Shown: piece by piece, positions 46,999 through 60,350 of the stretch
Position numbering within the stretch: the first letter of the stretch is position 1
Layout: every line of letters starts with the position of its first letter
Source of the DNA: Bimastos eiseni
Taxonomy: Eukaryota; Annelida; Clitellata; Crassiclitellata; Lumbricidae
Direction of reading: 5' to 3'
Assembly: GCA_959347315.1 (NCBI GenBank)
Contig: OY365809.1
Location: 434,001-498,000 of the forward strand
DNA length: 64,000 nucleotides
Made by a program: the position numbers and the translations under genes
Notes under the pieces: model-generated
The model's input: only the letters and a program-made list of their open reading frames with translations
What the model was told of the DNA's origin: nothing
Database searches by the model: none

Positions 46999-47300
46999 AT
47001 TTTGATGAAGAAGAGAAGGAAGAGAAGGAGAAGGAGGAGAAAGAGGAGGAAAAGGAGGAGGTGGAAGAAAAGAAGTAGAAGGAAAAAGAGAGCGAGGAGA
47101 AGAAAGAAAAGGACGTAGAGGAGTAAGATGGAAATAATGAAAGAGGAGGGGACGAGCAAGAGAAAGATGAGGAGGAGCAGGATGAGGAGAAGGAGAAGGA
47201 GCAGGATGAGGAGAAGGAGAAGGAGCAGGATGAGGAGAAGGAGAAGGAGCAGGATGAGGAATATGGGATGGAGGAGGAGGAGGAGGAGGAGGAGGAGTAT
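46999..47300. repeat. Polypurine GA-rich tract with 27-bp subrepeat
   Basis: About 300 bp of nearly pure purine on the plus strand. Within it AGGAGCAGGATGAGGAGAAG repeats every 27 bp at 47173-47255, and a GGA run lies at 47268-47300. Confidence 0.92.
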
Positions 47301-47577
47301 AATTCGGATGACGTGCTGGATCTCAGTTTCTGTTCACACATCAATTATTACTGACATTCATCACCGCTTTATCCGTTTACCTTCTAAGCAGCGTCAACAG
47401 AGAGACATAAAACTACGCACAAACAGATACTCGGGCGCACGCAAACAAACATTGGCACAGACATCGAGAATCCGGAAAAAACACGTTTGTACATCTATGT
47501 TTTTGTTGCGCAATCATTCTAAGAAAACTGAAATAGAACAAAAGGCGGACTAACATCAGTATCTATGTCTGTCAGCC

Positions 47578-47641
47578 AGACGGACGGACGGACGGACGGA
47601 CGGACGGACGGACGGACGGACGGACGGACGGACGGACGGAC
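47578..47641. repeat. Perfect GACG tetranucleotide run
   Basis: Sixteen uninterrupted GACG/ACGG units. It is unusually rich in CG dinucleotides for this window. Confidence 0.95.
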
Positions 47642-48059
47642 AACCTTTTAAATAAGAAGATACCGGCATATTAGGATGCCTGTCTGTCCGTCTCTTTGTC
47701 TGCCTGTGTCTGTCTGACAGACATGAGGGAGACTAATGTTAGTCCGCATTTGTCCGATTTCGTCAATTGACTTAAAATGATCGCACAATTAAAGAGACAG
47801 ATGCACAAAATTGTTTTATTCAATTGCTTCAATTTCTTAACTTAACGTTTCTGCATCCATGAATAAAAAGAATTCGATTACAATTTAGAATTGAGAGCAG
47901 GAACCCTAAAACATCTGTGGCGCCCACCTTCACCACCCAACCCCAACCCCCACTCCACGCAAATACCTTACATCCTCCTCAAATGTTTTAATAAAGAACC
48001 CATCGTTTATCGTCACCACCTTACTGACAATTGTCAATCTTTGACCTCCTCCCCGCCCT

Positions 48060-48155
48060 TCATCCGTCCCATACGATTGGATGACCTAGATCTCAAAGTG
48101 TCCCATATGATTGGATGACCTAGATCTCTAAGTGTCCCATATGATTGGATGACTT
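48060..48155. repeat. 36-bp tandem repeat, about 2.6 copies
   Basis: A unit containing GTCCCATATGATTGGATGAC followed by CTAGATCTCAAA is repeated with point differences. Confidence 0.85.
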
Positions 48156-48336
48156 ACATGTAGACCTTTAAGTATTTGCACGATATCTAATTACATCCTT
48201 CGCTCAGTGTCCGAATAACATCGTCCACCGATCAGTATTAATATACCACATGACATTTATTGCCATAACCATTCAATTGGAAGCCCTTCCCATCTTTATA
48301 TATGCATATATATATATATATATAACAATTATTGCG

Positions 48337-48339
<3 letters not shown>

Positions 48340-48402
<63 letters not shown>
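48340..48402. repeat. TG dinucleotide run
   Basis: A perfect TG run of about 60 bp, preceded by a TA run at 48300-48324. Confidence 0.95.
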
Positions 48403-48403
<1 letters not shown>

Positions 48404-49872
48404 AGATTATACATCTGTACACATACAATAATTCTTTCGGTTTTAGGTGTACCTTTGAGTATTATGTATCGGTGGAGTTGAGTGTCACCACCCCTAAATG
48501 GAGGGGTATCCCATATCTATAGGAGGGACTCTGTATGAGGCTTAATGAATATGTAGGCGCCTATACGTATATATGAATACACACACATATATATATATAT
48601 CTTTAGATGCATTTTTATATATAGGCCTATATATACATATGTTCAATTCATTTTATTGCAGTCATTAAGAACAAAATGAAATACAGGTTATGTTTTCATC
48701 AATCAGTAACAAATGACAGAGGACCCAGAAAGGAGAATAGTCCAGCTAAGTAGGGCTACATAAGTAATTCGTAACATAAAGGCAAATAAAATAGAAATAG
48801 TGACTTCAGAATCAAAAATCACAGCGGCTGTGTACACCCAAAAAAGGCAATTCTACAAGCATCAGTCTTAACCAAGGAACAATCAACTAGAAGCAACTAT
48901 AGCAAAGTCAGCAACACGGAGACTAAAGTAGGTCTATATGTCTGCAGCTACATGAAATACATTGCATGGCATGCATATACATCCTTATACATGTATACTA
49001 CATATGTCTATTTACATGTAAGATATATATCTTTTGGACCAAATGCCATTGAGCCATTGAGCCATTGAGCCATTGAATACCACTGAAGTCGTATGAAATG
49101 TTAAAAATTGTTGAAAGGTTGTTTGAATGCGTTTCTTTCGTGTCATTTCAACCATTTCGTTTCTTTCACTTTTGTGAACTAGATTTTTATTTGGATGAAT
49201 CAACTGATGATGATATTCCCGTCAACTGGGCAACAGATGGATCAGAATCAATCTATCGGTGTCCTTGTTGGCTGGGGGTTGGTGGTAATGTTGGCGGTGG
49301 TAGTTACTGGTGGGGTCAATCGAAGCTTTCCATACAGTGGATCACAATGTTTCACACACACACGCACGCGCACATACGCATACACAAACAAGCAGGCACA
49401 CACACAAGCAAAGTCATTAATGTCAGTGTTCCCTTTCAGCTGTGCGCGTGTGAGGGCGCACGGGCCTTGGACCCAGCGCACACAAGAATTTAGTATGCGC
49501 ACACGAATTTCTGTTGCGAAAATTATGAGTCATGCTTTCTTTTTATGAAACTACATGTACGTAAGCGTAGCAGCTACCTTACTCCAAAACGGTGATTCCT
49601 TGCCTGATACGTCTCCTTTATTAACTTTAGACAAGGGACTTTTCTTAGATTATGAGAACTTATCGACATAGACTTTTAGATGGGCCTATGGTGGACCTGC
49701 GAACAAAAGTGTTAAGCATCTATCAAGTACCGCACATAAAAGTTCTTGCACACGCTATTTAAAAAAAATAGGAGAAACATTGGACAATGGACATCATCAC
49801 AACTGTCACGATTATTGGCAGTTTCAGTAACTTTTATTATCATCGGCTAATCAAACGATGAGCGTAGTTACT

Positions 49873-49908
<36 letters not shown>

Positions 49909-50514
49909 TTCATTATCAGCGTGGTCACATTCTTAATAATCAACTCCGATTTCGGTATAATCATAGTCGTAATCATCATCATATTCGTTCGTAATTTACT
50001 GATTACCTGTTCTTTGTTTTGAAACTCGTCCGTATGTCATCGATAGGGGATCTTTCATCCGATAAAATCGTCAGTCTGTCTACGTCTATGCCTCCTTGTC
50101 ACTCTCCCTCTCTCTACCCGACACACACACTCTCTCTCTCTCTCTTCGTTCCAGGCACGCGTTGTCCTCGCAGTGCAACAAGCGAAAGGACAACAGAAGC
50201 AACACTGACAACAACAGCGATAACAGCGGAAAAGAAGGTGCAACGCGTTGTCGTGTACGATGTGCAAAGCGTCGTTCCAACACTCAGGCGATCATCCGAA
50301 TGTCTTGTACATATAAGACCAGGCCAGGACTATAAATAGGCCTCGTCAGTCGGTGCGCATGCGTTGGTCTGGGCTGCAGAGGCCTAAACAATAGGCCTTG
50401 GCTTAGGCCTATACTTCGTAAAAATATGCTAGAACGGAGAGCAAAGCACTGAGCGCGTCAGAATGAACCTCACAACTGGTGAAGATAATTGAAGGTCTGA
50501 TCTGTGTTATCAGA
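48403..50514. other. No firm gene; one weak candidate exon
   Basis: AT-rich DNA with TA, CA and ATC (49873-49908) tracts. At 50143-50154 a pyrimidine-rich stretch ending TTCCAG precedes an open frame to TAG 50337-50339 (contains TAEKKVQRVVVYDVQSVVPT). It looks coding-like but has no partner exons or family, so I do not call it a gene. Confidence 0.35.
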
Positions 50515-50790
50515 GTCTCTCCTCTTCCTCCTCCCCTCTCCTCCTCCTCCTCTTCCTCTTCTTCCACTCCTCCTCCTCTTTCTCCTCTTCCTCTTCTTCC
50601 ACTCCTCCTCCTCTTTCTCCTCTTCCTCCTCCCCTCTCCTCCTCCTCCTCTTCCTCTTCTTCCACTCCTCCTCCTCTTTCTCCTCTTCCTCCTCCCCTCT
50701 CCTCCTCCTCCTCTTCCTCTTCTTCCACTCCTCCTCCTCTTTCTCCTCTTCCTCTTCCACTCCTCCTCCTCCTCTTCCTTCTCCTCTTGA
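50515..50790. repeat. Polypyrimidine TCCTCC tract with approximately 80-bp internal repeat
   Basis: Almost purine-free on the plus strand. A block of CCTCCTCC, TCTTCCTCTTC, CACTCC and TTTCTCC repeats about three times. It is the pyrimidine-strand counterpart of the 46999-47300 tract. All Pro/Leu/Ser or Glu/Arg-rich frames here are artefacts. Confidence 0.92.
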
Positions 50791-51139
50791 TCCCCCCTCC
50801 CTCTGTTTGTTCTAGTCCTTGTCTTGATCTTTTACCTTTTTGACCTCCGAATTACCTAAACCTCAACCTCTCTATGAAATCGAGATAAAGCTACTTGACC
50901 TGTTTGTTCTCTTCTCTCTTGCTCTCTACCTCTGCCTCTGCCTCTCTATATCTGTCAGTCCCTCTGTCTCTCTGTTTCCCCTTCTCGATCTATATTCAGT
51001 TTGTTAACCTCTGAACTGCAGTTTGAGAACAGACAGCGTGACAGATAGAACGAACAGGCATGACGCTCTATTGAAATTGATCCCTGTGGTCCGTGTATAA
51101 TACACATGCCAACGCATATCATCCCTTTGCGTATCGGAA

Positions 51140-51275
51140 TACATATCAAGCAAACTCGCTCTCTTTCTCTCTCTCCCTCTTTCTCTGTCTCTCCCTCTCT
51201 GTCTGCCTCTCTCTATATGTCTTTTTCTCTCTCTCTCCCTCTCTGGCTGTCTGTCTGGCTATCTGTCTGTCTGTC

Positions 51276-51318
<43 letters not shown>

Positions 51319-51320
51319 GT
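51140..51320. repeat. CT-rich tract with TCTG interruptions
   Basis: Imperfect CT dinucleotides with TCTG blocks, ending in a clean CT run at 51280-51312. Confidence 0.9.
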
Positions 51321-52062
51321 AGCTCTTTTCCAAACGCCCACATAATATTAACAGCAAATAATTATTGTCCTGCAGCCTTCCATCCAATGCATTATGCCAC
51401 CAGCCGATGTTCACACCGTGGGTCGAAAAACACGCTCAATATCATTTGCTGCCTCGCGGGACGTTTATTTATGCCAGCGCAACAGCTGCTGCCGCGGCGT
51501 TAAAACGTGACCTGGCCTAGTTTCAGATGAATCGTGTTTTTCCATTGGTTGATCTGTAGTACGCCTCCACTTTAAGATATTTTATGGGGTTTTGTATGTA
51601 GCCATGGTAACCGTTGTCTTCGCAACGATCAAATTTTTACTCTTGCTAGAACGCGTGTGGTTGACCGCGTACGAAAATGTAGTTACCATAGCAGCGGGTT
51701 TTGGTTAGCGCCTGCGTCTTTATTTGAAAGCTCAGAATTTCTTTTCTGATATACACAGGGTAACACGCGTACACACGCATACGTACATACGAATACGTAT
51801 GAATACACAGGAAAGGATATCATATAGAGTTATAGACTCACACACATACGTACAGTGGCTAAATTTCTCATCAAGTGTTGCCTTGTCTCCACATATTTAA
51901 AAATAAAACATTTAAGTCCAAGTTTTTCAAGTCAGGCTAAGTGACGAATCTATAACCGGTATAGGCCAACACGCGATTTGCTAATCGGACAAATGTATGT
52001 AACAAGGTGCGTGTGGTTGAATTTTTAAACAAAACATGTATCTAGAAAGTTGTAGATGGTAG

Positions 52063-52346
52063 GTGGATCTCATGGTTGAGGTGGTGGATCTCATGGTTGA
52101 GGTGGTGGATCTCATGGTTGAGGTGCTGGAACTCATGGTTGAGGTGGTGGATCTCATGGTTGAAGTGGTGGATCTCATGGTTGAGGTGGTAGATCTCATG
52201 GTTGAGGTGGTGAAACTCATGGTTGAGGTGGTGGATCTCGTGGTTGAGGTGGTGGATCTCATGGTTGAGGTGGTGGATCTCATGGTTTAGATGGTGGAAC
52301 TCAAGGTTGAGGCGGTAGATCTCATGGTTGAGGTGGTGGATCTCAA
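52063..52346 (+). repeat. 21-bp tandem repeat, about 13.5 copies
   Basis: The monomer GTGGTGGATCTCATGGTTGA plus G has few substitutions. Because 21 is a multiple of three it keeps an open frame (DLMVEVV) that is not evidence of a gene. Its right edge abuts the 71-bp inverted repeat at 52344. Confidence 0.95.
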
Positions 52347-52415
52347 ATCCGAAGTTCCGGATCTCGGATCCGGCGGAATCCGGCGGAATTATTTAGCCAA
52401 TGATACGTATAAATA
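52344..52415. repeat. 71-bp inverted repeat, left copy
   Basis: Runs from CAAATCCGA through CCGGATCTCGGATCCGGCGG, the doubled GGCGGAATCC, and ATTATTTAG to GATACGTAT. The reverse complement occurs at 62225-62295 with about five mismatches. It begins immediately after the 21-bp tandem array. Confidence 0.9.
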
Positions 52416-52449
52416 CATAATTTATGCAAGACTCGACTTACTGTCACTT

Positions 52450-52560
52450 ACAGAGGTCCACAGTGTAGTGGTTAGACTGCTAGGCCATCAATGGAGAGGT
52501 CGGGGGTTTCAAAGTAAAAACCCTCTTCTCCAGGGCAGACATTTTATCAAGCACGCATAC
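52450..52560 (+). mobile_element. tRNA-like SINE head, tentative
   Basis: CACAGTGTAGTGGTTAGACT resembles a tRNA D-arm with A box, and GGGGGTTTCAAAGT about 35 bp later resembles a degraded B box. No anticodon stem pairs well, so it is not a functional tRNA. A CA-rich stretch follows (52555-52620). Confidence 0.35.
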
Positions 52561-52802
52561 ACGCTTACACTCACACATACACACACTCATACACGCACGG
52601 ACACGCAGACATGCATGCACGAGCACACCGTGTCTACCTACAACTACACGCACATCAGTTGTATGGCCTCGATTTCTTTAAAAATGACAAATGCTTCGAC
52701 GAAAAAGAACAGAATAAACAAAAGACAACGAAAAGGATGCCGTTCTCTCTCGCTCGATTCATCTGACATGCTCTCAGGCAAATTTAATTAATAATTGGAC
52801 AC

Positions 52803-52836
<34 letters not shown>

Positions 52837-52947
52837 CATGATATAGGCCTACATACAATTATATGTAATAATGTACATTTATTGTACATATATTATCTGT
52901 GTTAATTGTTCTGCGATTTTTCGTCAATCTGTTTCGCTAGTCATGCT

Positions 52948-55900
52948 ATCTATCCATCCGTCCATCCGTCCATCCGTCCATCCGTCCATCCGTCCATCCG
53001 TCCATCCGTCCATCCACTCATCCATCCGTCCATCCGTCCATCCGTCCATCCGTCCATCCATCCATCCGTCCATCCGTCCATCCATCCACCCATCCGTCCA
53101 TCCGTCCATCCACCCATCCGTCCATCCGTCCATCCACCCATCCGTCCATCCGTCCATCCGTCCATCCACCCATCCATCCATCCGTCCATCCGTCCATCCA
53201 CCCATCCGTCCATCCGTCCATCCACCCATCCATCCATCCGTCCATCCGTCCATCCGTCCATCCGTCCATACGTCCATCCGTCCATCCGTCCATCCGTCCA
53301 TCCGTCTATCCGTCCATCCGTCCATCCGTCCATCCACCCATCCGTCCATCCGTCCATCCGTCCATCCGTCCATCCGTCCATCCACCCATCCGTCCATCCG
53401 TCCATCCGTCCATCCGTCCATCCGTCCATCCGTCCATCCGTCCATCCGTCCATCCGTCCATCCGTCCATCCACCCATCCGTCCATCCGTCCATCCGTCCA
53501 TCCGTCCATCCGTCCATCCGTCCATCCCTCCATCCGTCCATCCTTCCATCCACCCATCCATCCGTCCATCCGTCCATCCGTCCATCCATCCACCCATCCG
53601 TCCATCCGTCCATCCATCCACCCATCCGTCCATCCGTCCATCCACCCATCCGTCCATCCGTCCATCCACCCATCCGTCCATCCGTCCATCCACCCATCCA
53701 TCCATCCGCCATCCGTCCATCCACCCATCCGTCCATCCGTCCATCCACCCATCCATCCATCCGTCCATCCGTCCATCCGTCCATCCGTCCATCCGTCCAT
53801 CCACCCATCCATCCATCCGTCCATCCGTCCATCCGTCCATCCGTCCATCCATCCATCCGTCCATCCGTCCATCCATCCACCCATCCGTCCATCCGTCCAT
53901 CCACCCATCCGTCCATCCGTCCATCCACCCATCCGTCCATCCGTCCATCCGTCCATCCACCCATCCATCCATCCGCCATCCGTCCATCCACCCATCCGTC
54001 CATCCGTCCATCCACCCATCCATCCATCCGTCCATCCGTCCATCCGTCCATCCGTCCATCCGTCCATCCATCCACCCATCCGTCCATCCATCCATCCACC
54101 CATCCGTCCATCCGTCCATCCACCCATCCGTCCATCCGTCCATCCGTCCATCCGTCCATCCGTCCATCCGTCCATCCATCCACCCATCCGTCCATCCGTC
54201 CATCCACCCATCCGTCCATCCGTCCATCCACCCATCCGTCCATCCGTCCATCCGTCCATCCGTCCATCCGTCCGTCCACCCATCCATCCGTCCATCCGTC
54301 CATCCATCCATCCGTACATCCGTCCATCCACTCATCCGTCCATCCGTCCATCCACTCATCCGTCTATCCGTCCATCCACTCATCCCGCAATCCGTCCATC
54401 CACCCATCCGCCATCCGTCCATCCACCCATCCATCCATCCGTCCATCCGTCCATCCGTCCATCCGTCCATCCGTCCATCCATCCACCCATCCGTCCATCC
54501 GTCCATCCACCCATCCGTCCATCCGTCCATCCGTCCATCCGTCCAACCGTCCATCCGTCCGTCCACCCATCCATCCGTCCGTCCGTCCATCCGTCCATCC
54601 GTCCATCCGTCCATCCACCCATCCGTCCATACGTCCATCCGTCCATCCACCCATCCATCCATCCGCCATCCGTCCATCCACCCATCCGTCCATCCGTCCA
54701 TCCACCCATCCATCCATCCGTCCATCCGTCCATCCGTCCATCCGTCCATCCGTCCATCCATCCACCCATCCGTCCATCCGTCCATCCACCCATCCGTCCA
54801 TCCGTCCATCCACCCATCCGTCCATCCGTCCATCCGTCCATCCACCCATCCATCCATCCGCCATCCGTCCATCCACCCATCCGTCCATCCGTCCATCCAC
54901 CCATCCGTCCATCCGTCCATCCACCCATCCATCCATCCGTCCATCCGTCCATCCGTCCATCCGTCCATCCGTCCATCCACCCATCCGTCCATCCGTCCAT
55001 CCACCCATCCGTCCATCCGTCCATCCACCCATCCGTCCATCCGTCCATCCGTCCATCCACCCATCCATCCATCCGCCATCCGTCCATCCACCCATCCGTC
55101 CATCCGTCCATCCACCCATCCATCCATCCGCCATCCGTCCATCCACCCATCCGTCCATCCGTCCATCCACCCATCCGTACATCCGTCCATCCGTCCATCC
55201 GTCCATCCGTCCATCCGTCCATCCGTCCATCCGTCCATCCGTCCATCCGTCCATCCGTCCATCCACCCATCCGTCCATCCGTCCATCCGTCCATCCGTCC
55301 ATCCGTCCATCCGTCCATCCATCCACCCATCCGTCCATCCGTCCATCCACCCATCCGTCCATCCGTCCATCCGTCCATCCATCCACCCATCCGTCCATCC
55401 GTCCATCCACCCATCCGTCCATCCGTCCATCCGTCCATCCGTCCATCCGTCCGTCCACCCATCCATCCGTCCATCCGTCCATCCGTCCATCCATCCACCC
55501 ATCCGTCCATCCGTCCATCCACCCATCCGTCCATCCACCCATCCGTACGTCCGTCCATCCACCCATCCGTCCATCCGTCCATCCACCCATCCGTCCATCC
55601 ACCCATCCGTACATCCGTCCATCCACCCATCCGTCCATCCGTCCATCCACCCATCCGTCCATCCACCCATCCGTACATCCGTCCATCCACCCATCCGTCC
55701 ATTCGTCCATCCACTCATCCATCTATCCGTCCATCCACTCATCCCGCAATCCGTCCATCCACCCATCCGTCCATACGTCCATCCACCCATCCATCCATCC
55801 GTCCATCCGTCCATCCGTCCATCCGTCCATCCGTCCATCCGTCCATCCGTCCATCCGTCCATCCGTCCATCCGTCCATCCACTCATCCATCCATCCGTCC

Positions 55901-58900
55901 ATCCGTCCATCCGTCCATCCGTCCATCCGTCCATCCGTCCATCCGTCCATCCGTCCATCCATCCACCCATCCGTCCATCCGTCCATCCGTCCATCCGTCC
56001 ATCCACCCATCCATCCATCCGTCCATCCGTCCATCCGTCCATCCGTCCATCCGTCCATCCGTCCATCCGTCCATCCATCCACCCATCCGTCCATCCGTCC
56101 ATCCACCCATCCGTCCATCCGTCCATCCGTCCATCCGTCCATCCGTCCATCCATCCACCCATCCGTCCATCCGTCCATCCGTCCATCCATCCACCCATCC
56201 GTCCATCCACCCATCCGTCCATCCGTCCATCCGTCCATCGGTCCGTCCACCCATCCATCCGTCCATCCGTCCATCCATCCATCCGTACATCCGTCCATCC
56301 ACTCATCCGTCCATCCGTCCATCCACTCATCCGTCTATCCGTCCATCCACTCATCCCGCAATCCGTCCATCCACCCATCCGCCATCCGTCCATCCACCCA
56401 TCCATCCATCCGTCCATCCGTCCATCCGTCCATCCGTCCATTCGTCCATCCGTCCATCCATCCACCCATCCGTCCATCCGTCGATCCACCCATCCGTCCA
56501 TCCGTCCATCCGTCCATCCGTCCAACCGTCCATCCGTCCGTCCACCCATCCATCCGTCCGTCCGTCCATCCGTCCATCCGTCCATCCACCCATCCATCCA
56601 TCCGTCCATCCGTCCATCCGTCCATCCGTCCATCCGTCCATCCGTCCATCCGTCCATCCACTCATCCGTCCATCCGTCCATCCGTCCATCCGTCCATCCG
56701 TCCATCCGTCCATCCGTCCATCCGTCCATCCCGCATTCCGTCCATCCACCCATCCGTCCATCCGTCCATCCACCCATCCGTCCATCCGTCCATCCACTCA
56801 TCCGTCTATCCGTCCATCCACTCATCCGTCTATCCGTCCATCCACTCATCCCGCAATCCGTCCATCCACCCATCCGCCATCCGTCCATCCACCCATCCAT
56901 CCATCCGTCCATCCGTCCATCCGTCCATCCACCCATCCGTCCATCCGTCCATCCGTCCATCCGTCCATCCGTCCATCCACCCATCCATCCATCCGTCCAT
57001 CCGTCCATCCGTCCATCCGTCCATCCGTCCATCCGTCCATCCGTCCATCCGTCCATCCATCCACCCATCCGTCCATCCGTCCATCTACCCATCCGTCCAT
57101 CCGTCCATCCGTCCATCCGTCCATCCGTCCATCCGTCCATCCATCCACCCATCCGTCCATCCGTCCATCCACCCATCCGTCCATCCGTCCATCCACCCAT
57201 CCGTCCATCCGTCCATCCGTCCATCCGTCCATCCGTCCGTCCACCCATCCATCCGTCCATCCGTCCATCCATCCATCCGTACATCCGTCCATCCACTCAT
57301 CCGTCTATCCGTCCATCCACTCATCCGTCTATCCGTCCATCCACTCATCCCGCAATCCGTCCATCCACCCATCCGCCATCCGTCCATCCACCCATCCATC
57401 CATCCGTCCATCCGTCCATCCGTCCATCCGTCCATCCGTCCATCCGTCCATCCGTCCATCCGTCCATCCGTCCATCCATCCACCCATCCGTCCATCCGTC
57501 CATCCACCCATCCGTCCATCCGTCCATCCGTCCATCCGTCCAACCGTCCATCCGTCCGTCCACCCATCCATCCGTCCGTCCGTCCATCCGTCCATCCGTC
57601 CATCCACCCATCCATCCATCCGTCCATCCGTCCATCCGTCCATCCGTCCATCCGTCCATCCGTCCATCCACTCATCCATCCATCCGTCCATCCGTCCATT
57701 CGTCCATCCGTCCATCCGTCCATCCCGCAATCCGTCCATCCACCCATCCGTCCATCCGTCCATCCACCCATCCGTCCATCCGTCCATCCACTCATCCGTC
57801 TATCCGTCCATCCACTCATCCGTCTATCCGTCCATCCACTCATCCCGCAATCCGTCCATCCACCCATCCGTCCATCCGTCCATCCACCCATCCGTCCATC
57901 CGTCCATCCACTCATCCGTCTATCCGTCCATCCACTCATCCGTCTATCCGTCCATCCACTCATCCCGCAATCCGTCCATCCACCCATCCGCCATCCGTCC
58001 ATCCACCCATCCATCCATCCGTCCATCCGTCCATCCGTCCATCCACCCATCCGTCCATCCGTCCATCCGTCCATCCGTCCATCCGTCCATCCACCCATCC
58101 ATCCATCCGTCCATCCGTCCATCCGTCCATCCGTCCATCCGTCCATCCGTCCATCCGTCCATCCGTCCATCCATCCACCCATCCGTCCATCCGTCCATCT
58201 ACCCATCCGTCCATCCGTCCATCCGTCCATCCGTCCATCCGTCCATCCGTCCATCCATCCACCCATCCGTCCATCCGTCCATCCACCCATCCGTCCATCC
58301 GTCCATCCACCCATCCGTCCATCCGTCCATCCGTCCATCCGTCCATCCGTCCGTCCACCCATCCATCCGTCCATCCGTCCATCCATCCATCCGTACATCC
58401 GTCCATCCACTCATCCGTCTATCCGTCCATCCACTCATCCGTCTATCCGTCCATCCACTCATCCCGCAATCCGTCCATCCACCCATCCGCCATCCGTCCA
58501 TCCACCCATCCATCCATCCGTCCATCCGTCCATCCGTCCATCCGTCCATCCGTCCATCCGTACATCCGTCCATCCATCCACCCATCCGTCCATCCGTCCA
58601 TCCACCCATCCGTCCATCCGTCCATCCGTCCATCCGTCCAACCGTCCATCCGTCCGTCCACCCATCCATCCATCCGTCCGTCCACCCATCCATCCGTCCG
58701 TCCGTCCATCCGTCCATCCGTCCATCCACCCATCCATCCATCCGTCCATCCGTCCATCCGTCCATCCGTCCATCCGTCCATCCACTCATCCATCCATCCG
58801 TCCATCCGTCCATCCGTCCATTCGTCCATCCGTCCATCCGTCCATCCCGCAATCCGTCCATCCACCCATCCGTCCATCCGTCCATCCACCCATCCGTCCA

Positions 58901-58947
58901 TCCGTCCATCCACTCATCCGTCTATCCGTCCATCCACTCATCCGTCT
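52948..58947. repeat. CCATCCGT satellite, 6 kb, with higher-order repeat of about 994 bp
   Basis: About 750 units of the octamer CCATCCGT with variants CCATCCAC, CCATCCAT and rarer CACTCATCCG, CCGCAATCCG, CCGCCATCCG. The marker CATCCCGCAA (or CATCCCGCAT) occurs at 54381, 55740, 56352, 56727, 56847, 57346, 57721, 57841, 57961, 58460 and 58843. Spacings of 375, 120 and 499 recur, giving a unit of about 994 bp, with one copy expanded by an extra 120 bp. The array runs into a run of Ns, so its true length is unknown. Long open frames in three forward and several reverse frames ([16 protein letters not shown]) arise because few units contain stops. I do not regard them as genes. Confidence 0.97.
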
Positions 58948-59147
58948 NNNNNNNNNNNNNNNNNNNNNNNNNNNNNNNNNNNNNNNNNNNNNNNNNNNNN
59001 NNNNNNNNNNNNNNNNNNNNNNNNNNNNNNNNNNNNNNNNNNNNNNNNNNNNNNNNNNNNNNNNNNNNNNNNNNNNNNNNNNNNNNNNNNNNNNNNNNNN
59101 NNNNNNNNNNNNNNNNNNNNNNNNNNNNNNNNNNNNNNNNNNNNNNN
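58948..59147. other. Assembly gap of 200 N
   Basis: Exactly 200 Ns replace the right end of the satellite. The round size suggests a placeholder, so the real distance between 58947 and 59148 is not known. Confidence 0.98.
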
Positions 59148-59969
59148 AACAGAATGGCTGACTGACTAGTTGACTAATTGACTGACTGACTGACTCGCCA
59201 ACTACCTGATCGACTGACTTATTTGTTTACGTTCGTAGTTTATTTTTGTCCTGTGGAGAACCTGTGAGATGAGCAGAGAAATAGAGAGGATGAGTTGTCT
59301 GATAACCTGTTGCTGTATCTCTGACACTGCTGCTGAGTGCCGACCTCCTCCTCTTCTTCCTCCCCTCCTCCTCCTCCCTCTCCTCCTCCTCCTCCTCCTC
59401 CTCCTGCATCTGTATTCGCTTCTACTTCATCCAGGTCTATTATACCTAAAGCCACAAAGGCTGGACATTTTAATGGAAAGCAGCCACTTGGGCAGCCACC
59501 ATACGTAGCCTACACCGTTCTATACGAATGGAGGAGAGGAGAATAAGACATACAGACACAAAGACAGAGACTGACAGACAGATATACATACAGAGAGATA
59601 GACAGACAGACGGACATATAGACACAGACAGAGATAAAACAGAGACAGACAAACAGAGAGATATAGAGACAGGCAGAGACAGACAGAATTAGACAGATAT
59701 ATCGGGATGTGGAGAATGGATGGATAGAAACGATATTGTACATTGACTACTTTGAATAGTCTAGAGATGAGGGTCTGGCCTGAAGACGTCCATCATCCAT
59801 CTGATTTTGTTTTGGAAGCTGTTGATGTCGAACCTCTTCCGGAATTCCTTCTCCTATCCATCGAGTCCTCTCCCTCCGTCTTCCAATTAATCTCACTTAG
59901 CATTTGAACCTAAGTGACGTCATCCACTTCAGCTTCAGATGATCATCAACTTCAGCAACCCTCAGCATC

Positions 59970-60036
<67 letters not shown>

Positions 60037-60350
60037 GTCTGTCTGTCTGTCTGTCTTCCTCTCCCGTTCTCGTGCATAGATGCAGATGTTTGTAAAAGAC
60101 TAGAACACTGTATTCAGTTCATCTGAGGCAATTGGCTCTCATGAGGTCTGCGTAGATATACGATATACCGACGAAACTCACCAGACCCAATGCAAACGAC
60201 CTCTTGCATAATTGTATACGAACATACTACATTAATATAAGCAAGTTTTTTGTATCCATATGTGCTGTACTTTACATATATGCAAATATATATATATTAT
60301 ATATATAATACGGTCTATTTGAGTCGATGTAATATATCTCAAATGGGTTC
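59148..60350. other. No gene recognised; microsatellites
   Basis: CTGA repeats at 59155-59215, a CT-rich tract at 59341-59405, CAGA at 59550-59690, TCTG at 59964-60058 and TA at 60277-60310. The remaining DNA shows no supported gene. Confidence 0.55.

Noticed and set aside
52455..52530. A third tRNA gene
   Set aside because: A-box-like and weak B-box-like words are present, but no anticodon or acceptor stem pairs; at best a SINE head.
52871..59169. Open frames of more than 2000 codons (HPSIRPSV) and up to 1448 codons on the minus strand (MDGWTDGR)
   Set aside because: They are readings of an octamer satellite that stays open in several frames at once and even continue through the N gap. There are no splice signals, domain structure or codon bias.
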